A DNA stretch of 9,832 nt from Anaerolineae bacterium. Lineage in GTDB: Bacteria > Chloroflexota > Anaerolineae > Aggregatilineales > Phototrophicaceae. Where the stretch lies: NCBI GenBank assembly GCA_028284565.1, contig JANQRM010000168.1:1-9832 (forward strand), in the 5' to 3' direction. The translations under genes were made by a program, and so were the position numbers. The first letter of the stretch is position 1. Every line of letters begins with the position of its first letter. The notes under the pieces were generated by a model, which did no database searches, had not been told where the DNA came from, and saw only the letters and a list, made by a program, of their open reading frames with translations. Of this stretch, positions 7,452-9,832 are shown piece after piece.

Positions 7452-8322
7452 ACGAGTTGGGTTTATCGGACTAGGCGTGATGGGCTATCCCATGGCAGGG
7501 CATCTGGCACAAAAGGGCTATTCTATCACAGTCCATAATCGAACCAATCAAAAAGCGGAAACTTGGGTTGAAGAAAACTCAGGCACGATGGCGACAACAC
7601 CAGCCGAACTCGCACACGATAAGCAAGTGGTCTGCATTTGCGTTGGGAATGATGAGGATTTACGAGAGGTTATCTTGGGTGAAGACGGTGTGCTGACCAC
7701 GTTGCAACCCGGCTCGATTCTTGTAGACCATACAACCGCTTCCGCTTCGATTGCCAAGGAAATCTATGAACATGCAAGTACTAAGGGAATCGGATTCTTG
7801 GATGCACCGATATCAGGTGGGGGAGTTGGTGCGAAGAACGGCACATTAACTGTCATGGTTGGTGGGGATGAGGAGCATTTCAATGCCGTGCGTCCCCTAT
7901 TAGCATGCTACGCTAAGACGATTAATTTAATGGGACCCGTCGGTAGTGGGCAACTCACCAAGATGGTGAATCAGATTTGTATTTCAGTCACCTTGCAAGG
8001 TGTTGCAGAAGCCCTCCATTTTGCGATCAGTGCCAACTTAGATGTCGAAAAGGTCATGCAAGTCATTACAAACGGAACAGCCCAATCTTGGCAGTTAGAC
8101 AACCGCGGTCCATGGATGCTAGATGAGCGCTACAAAGCCGGTGGCTTCACAGTCGATTTAATCAAGAAAGATTTAGACCTCTGTACAAAACATGCGTCCG
8201 ATGCTCAAATCGCAATACCTATAGCCAAACAAGTGCATCACTTCTTTGGAATGCTCCAAGCGCAAGGGAAAGGAGATTGGGATTTCAGTAGCTTACTTGA
8301 ACTCCTCGATATGGATGTTTAA
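7441..8322 (+). CDS. 3-hydroxyisobutyrate dehydrogenase-family (beta-hydroxyacid) oxidoreductase
   Basis: This cytoplasmic enzyme of 293 residues belongs to the beta-hydroxyacid dehydrogenase family, which includes 3-hydroxyisobutyrate dehydrogenase, tartronate semialdehyde reductase and glyoxylate/succinic semialdehyde reductase. The dinucleotide motif is GFIGLGVMGYPMA (Gly10, Gly12, Gly15). The second strand ends in HNRT (32-35). Asn-Arg-Thr there is typical of NADPH-using members, so NADP(H) preference is inferred. The substrate signature is DAPISGGGVGAKNGTLT (121-137), and the catalytic lysine is Lys174 in GQLTKMVNQ with Asn177 three positions later. The C-terminal helical domain is complete. 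ATG at 7441 lies inside the end of the PLP gene, overlapping by 11 bases, so the two are surely co-translated. It likely handles a short hydroxyacid or aldehyde acid made by the PLP enzyme or the amidase. It is the last gene of the enzyme cluster. Confidence 0.93.
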   Translation: MTIERVGFIGLGVMGYPMAGHLAQKGYSITVHNRTNQKAETWVEENSGTMATTPAELAHDKQVVCICVGNDEDLREVILGEDGVLTTLQPGSILVDHTTASASIAKEIYEHASTKGIGFLDAPISGGGVGAKNGTLTVMVGGDEEHFNAVRPLLACYAKTINLMGPVGSGQLTKMVNQICISVTLQGVAEALHFAISANLDVEKVMQVITNGTAQSWQLDNRGPWMLDERYKAGGFTVDLIKKDLDLCTKHASDAQIAIPIAKQVHHFFGMLQAQGKGDWDFSSLLELLDMDV

Positions 8323-8562
8323 ATGAGTTTCATCGAGCGTGTCTGTTTAGTGATGTAATCCATTCAAAAAGATCAATAGCGAGCAGAAATTCTGCGATGA
8401 ATTCTAAACCGAAATGTCAATACATTCTAAATGCTATAGTTTTACAAAAGTGTATTTTTGTCAAGTTATTTGTTCGAAACTTGCTATTCAAGGCATGTAG
8501 TTATAATCTAGAGTCAATTAAATTGACATAAATGTAAGTCTCCCCTACCCTACTGGATAATT
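8323..8562. other. AT-rich intergenic region between enzyme cluster and recombinase
   Basis: No coding region is evident in these 240 bases. They contain a short perfect inverted repeat GCAGAAATTCTGC (8383-8395) and a weak AT stem, ACAAAA (8444-8449) with TTTTGT (8456-8461). The latter might be a poor terminator readable in either direction. The last 60 bases carry the promoter-like signals described separately. No tRNA or convincing attachment site was seen. Confidence 0.5.
8502..8528 (+). promoter_or_regulatory. Candidate promoter and palindromic operator of the recombinase gene
   Basis: A perfect -10 box TATAAT is at 8502-8507, with only a poor -35 (TTGCTA, 8481-8486, spacer 15). Just after it is a perfect 15-base palindrome, GTCAATTAAATTGAC (8513-8527), with 7-base arms around a central A, placed where transcription from this box would start. 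Its 3' arm also contributes to a consensus TTGACA at 8523-8528, whose matching -10 would be TACCCT (8546-8551, 17-base spacer, 3/6). So either two promoters overlap or the palindrome is an operator. Site-specific recombinases are often tightly controlled, which fits, but no regulator is known here. Confidence 0.4.
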
Positions 8563-9555
8563 ATGACTGACCAAGCAAACCTACCGAATGTATCCCAACT
8601 CGAGACCATTCCCTTCATCGAATTTATCAATGTCGCATTAACTGGATTATCGAGTGAAGCTAGTCGCAAGCAATATCGATACACGTATCATGCATGGTCT
8701 AATTGGTGTGATTCACACAAGATCAATCCCATTCATCTCAATATTCCTAATGTTACCTTTTACCTTAAACAACTCACTCGACGAGACGGATCACCTGTGA
8801 CCTTCCAAACTCGGAAACTCCACCTGACCCATCTCCGTAAACTGACAGAAGGTTTAGCATTGCATCATCCTTTCTTCAAAGCACGCCACGATGAACTCAG
8901 CTATATGAAACCGCCTCTTGCTGGTAGTAGCCAAGACGAACATGTCACACATGCCTTAACTCCAGAGGATGTCTACCACATTGCCAATGCGTGGTCAGAC
9001 GACCGCACTTTGATTGGGAGACGTAATCATGCTCTCATCAACCTCACCTTTGCAACTGGAGCGCGCATTTCTGAGATTGCTATGGCAGAATGGTCACATC
9101 TCAATCTGGTTGCCGGGACGCTACTCATACCCAGAGGCAAAGGACGCAAACGCCGTACTGCAACGGTCATTGACGACTTACCCATCAATGAAGCTATACG
9201 CGATTGGCGATTCATCGTACCTCGTGAAAGACTCTTCTTGTTCCCGCGAGTCTACAAAGGCGATAATCTAGGACCTGATAAGCCCATCAGTCGACAAGCC
9301 ATCGACAACATTGTCCGTGATACCGTCAAACGCTGTGGAGTCGCCTTTCACCATCACCAAGCCCGTCTGACCCTTGGCACAGAACTCCTACAAAATGGCG
9401 GTGAACATATCATCCGCGATGTGATGGACCAATTTGGGCATAACGACGCGCGCACCCTCCTCAAGCACTATGTCGCACCCAACCAAGCCGCGCTTCGCAA
9501 AGCCCGCTTCCATACACGCTGGCAACAACAAGATGATGAGGATGACTTAGTATAA
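8563..9555 (+). CDS. Tyrosine recombinase / integrase, Xer-like
   Basis: This site-specific DNA recombinase cleaves and rejoins DNA through a tyrosine-linked intermediate. Its 330 residues show an N-terminal SAM-like core-binding domain (about 15-105, containing RKQYRYTYHAWSNWC) and a C-terminal catalytic domain (about 128-315). The catalytic set appears complete: Arg168 in ATGARISEIA, a lysine of RGKGRK (Lys193 most likely), His265 and Arg268 in HQARLTLG, His293 in FGHNDART, and the nucleophile Tyr303 in KHYVAP. The motif HQAR is less usual than HxLRH, but the key residues are kept. A short acidic tail, DDEDD, ends the protein. The ATG at 8563 lacks a good ribosome site, unlike the genes before it. 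The gene is alone, with no excisionase, phage or transposase partners and no tRNA beside it. It could be a chromosomal Xer-type protein, an integrase of a small element, or a relic. Wobble positions look richer in C than in the enzyme genes, a visual impression only. Confidence 0.92.
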   Translation: MTDQANLPNVSQLETIPFIEFINVALTGLSSEASRKQYRYTYHAWSNWCDSHKINPIHLNIPNVTFYLKQLTRRDGSPVTFQTRKLHLTHLRKLTEGLALHHPFFKARHDELSYMKPPLAGSSQDEHVTHALTPEDVYHIANAWSDDRTLIGRRNHALINLTFATGARISEIAMAEWSHLNLVAGTLLIPRGKGRKRRTATVIDDLPINEAIRDWRFIVPRERLFLFPRVYKGDNLGPDKPISRQAIDNIVRDTVKRCGVAFHHHQARLTLGTELLQNGGEHIIRDVMDQFGHNDARTLLKHYVAPNQAALRKARFHTRWQQQDDEDDLV

Positions 9556-9728
9556 ATTTGCCCCTTGATAGCTACTGTCACAACTTCAGCATCAAAAAAC
9601 CAGCCCCATCTAACATTGCCAACCAAAACTTGTACACCATTTTGACGACGTGCTATCACCGTCTAATTTCTGTATGCTGACATCACAACAACCCGCAAAC
9701 CTGTAGCTGAATGTAGAGAGGACGACAT

Positions 9729-9832
9729 ATGCGACAACATGCCACCTATATAGAATCGGGTTATGTGCCACGCTCAAAATCATATGCTGGACGCTTTGGG
9801 CGACTGTTTCGACATCTACCTGCCTTCTGCCC
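9729..9832 (+). CDS. Start of an unidentified protein, 3' end outside window (possible haem-peroxidase-like)
   Basis: An open frame begins with ATG at 9729, preceded by a good ribosome site GAGAGGA (9716-9722) at six bases, and stays open to the end of the window, giving 34 residues. The protein begins MRQHATYIESGYVPRSKSYA and continues GRFGRLFRHLPAF. The GRFGRLF-x-x-LP segment reminds me of the N-terminal part of bacterial proteins annotated as animal-haem-peroxidase-like. This rests on one short motif and is a weak guess. No signal peptide is visible. It lies 173 bases after the recombinase on the same strand, with a weak TTGACG-type -35 at 9642-9647 in the gap, so it is probably transcribed separately. 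Confidence 0.55.
   Translation, partial: MRQHATYIESGYVPRSKSYAGRFGRLFRHLPAFC

Noticed and set aside
8383..8395. GCAGAAATTCTGC palindrome as terminator of the enzyme cluster
   Set aside because: The loop would be too small and there is no T tract after it.
8323..8562. tRNA, CRISPR array or attachment-site repeats near the recombinase
   Set aside because: No cloverleaf-like arms and no evenly spaced repeats were found by eye. Short matches such as ATTCTAAA (two copies near 8401 and 8425) are within chance for AT-rich DNA.
9642..9669. Promoter TTGACG with TAATTT or TCTAAT before the last gene
   Set aside because: The spacers of 16 and 14 bases give either a weak -10 or poor spacing, so it is not strong enough to list as a feature.

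Overview
The window comes from a bacterium of roughly balanced GC content. Chloroflexota is my best guess, held only moderately. The support is a GC-rich palindromic repeat at 4202-4231 that resembles dispersed repeats I associate with Chloroflexota and cyanobacteria, together with a Tat-type oligopeptide-binding protein and a stand-alone Xer-like recombinase. No rRNA, tRNA or taxon-specific marker is present, so this is inference. All convincing genes lie on the + strand.

Layout. Bases 1-384 hold the 3' end of a D-isomer-specific 2-hydroxyacid dehydrogenase. A 234-base gap (385-618) follows, with a good -35 box and a perfect palindrome, read here as a regulated promoter. Bases 619-4167 encode an ABC importer of the peptide/nickel/opine type: two permeases (DppB-like, DppC-like) and a family-5 solute-binding protein with a twin-arginine leader. 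No ATPase gene is present. A strong GC hairpin sits in the 102-base gap to the next gene. Bases 4270-8322 then encode four tightly packed soluble enzymes: a nitrilase-superfamily amidase, a Gfo/Idh/MocA oxidoreductase, a threonine-synthase-like PLP enzyme with a zinc ribbon, and a 3-hydroxyisobutyrate-dehydrogenase-family reductase. The starts and stops of these genes overlap by 4 and 11 bases at two junctions and are 12 bases apart at the third. A 240-base AT-rich gap follows (8323-8562). Then comes a tyrosine recombinase (8563-9555) with its own likely control region. A new gene starts at 9729 and runs off the window.

How the genes may work together. Bases 619-8322 look like one uptake-and-catabolism unit: import of a small amide- or peptide-like solute, hydrolysis of a C-N bond, NAD-linked oxidation, PLP-dependent elimination or replacement at a beta-hydroxy or related amino acid, and reduction or oxidation of a short hydroxyacid. 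The 2-hydroxyacid dehydrogenase upstream could belong to the same pathway. I do not recognise this combination as a described pathway, and the substrate cannot be read from sequence. The most informative clue is the PLP enzyme: its substrate-binding loop (S-T-C-N-H-G) differs from that of true threonine synthases, which suggests a catabolic lyase. The recombinase is intact in its catalytic residues, but I could not find attachment sites or a mobile-element boundary.
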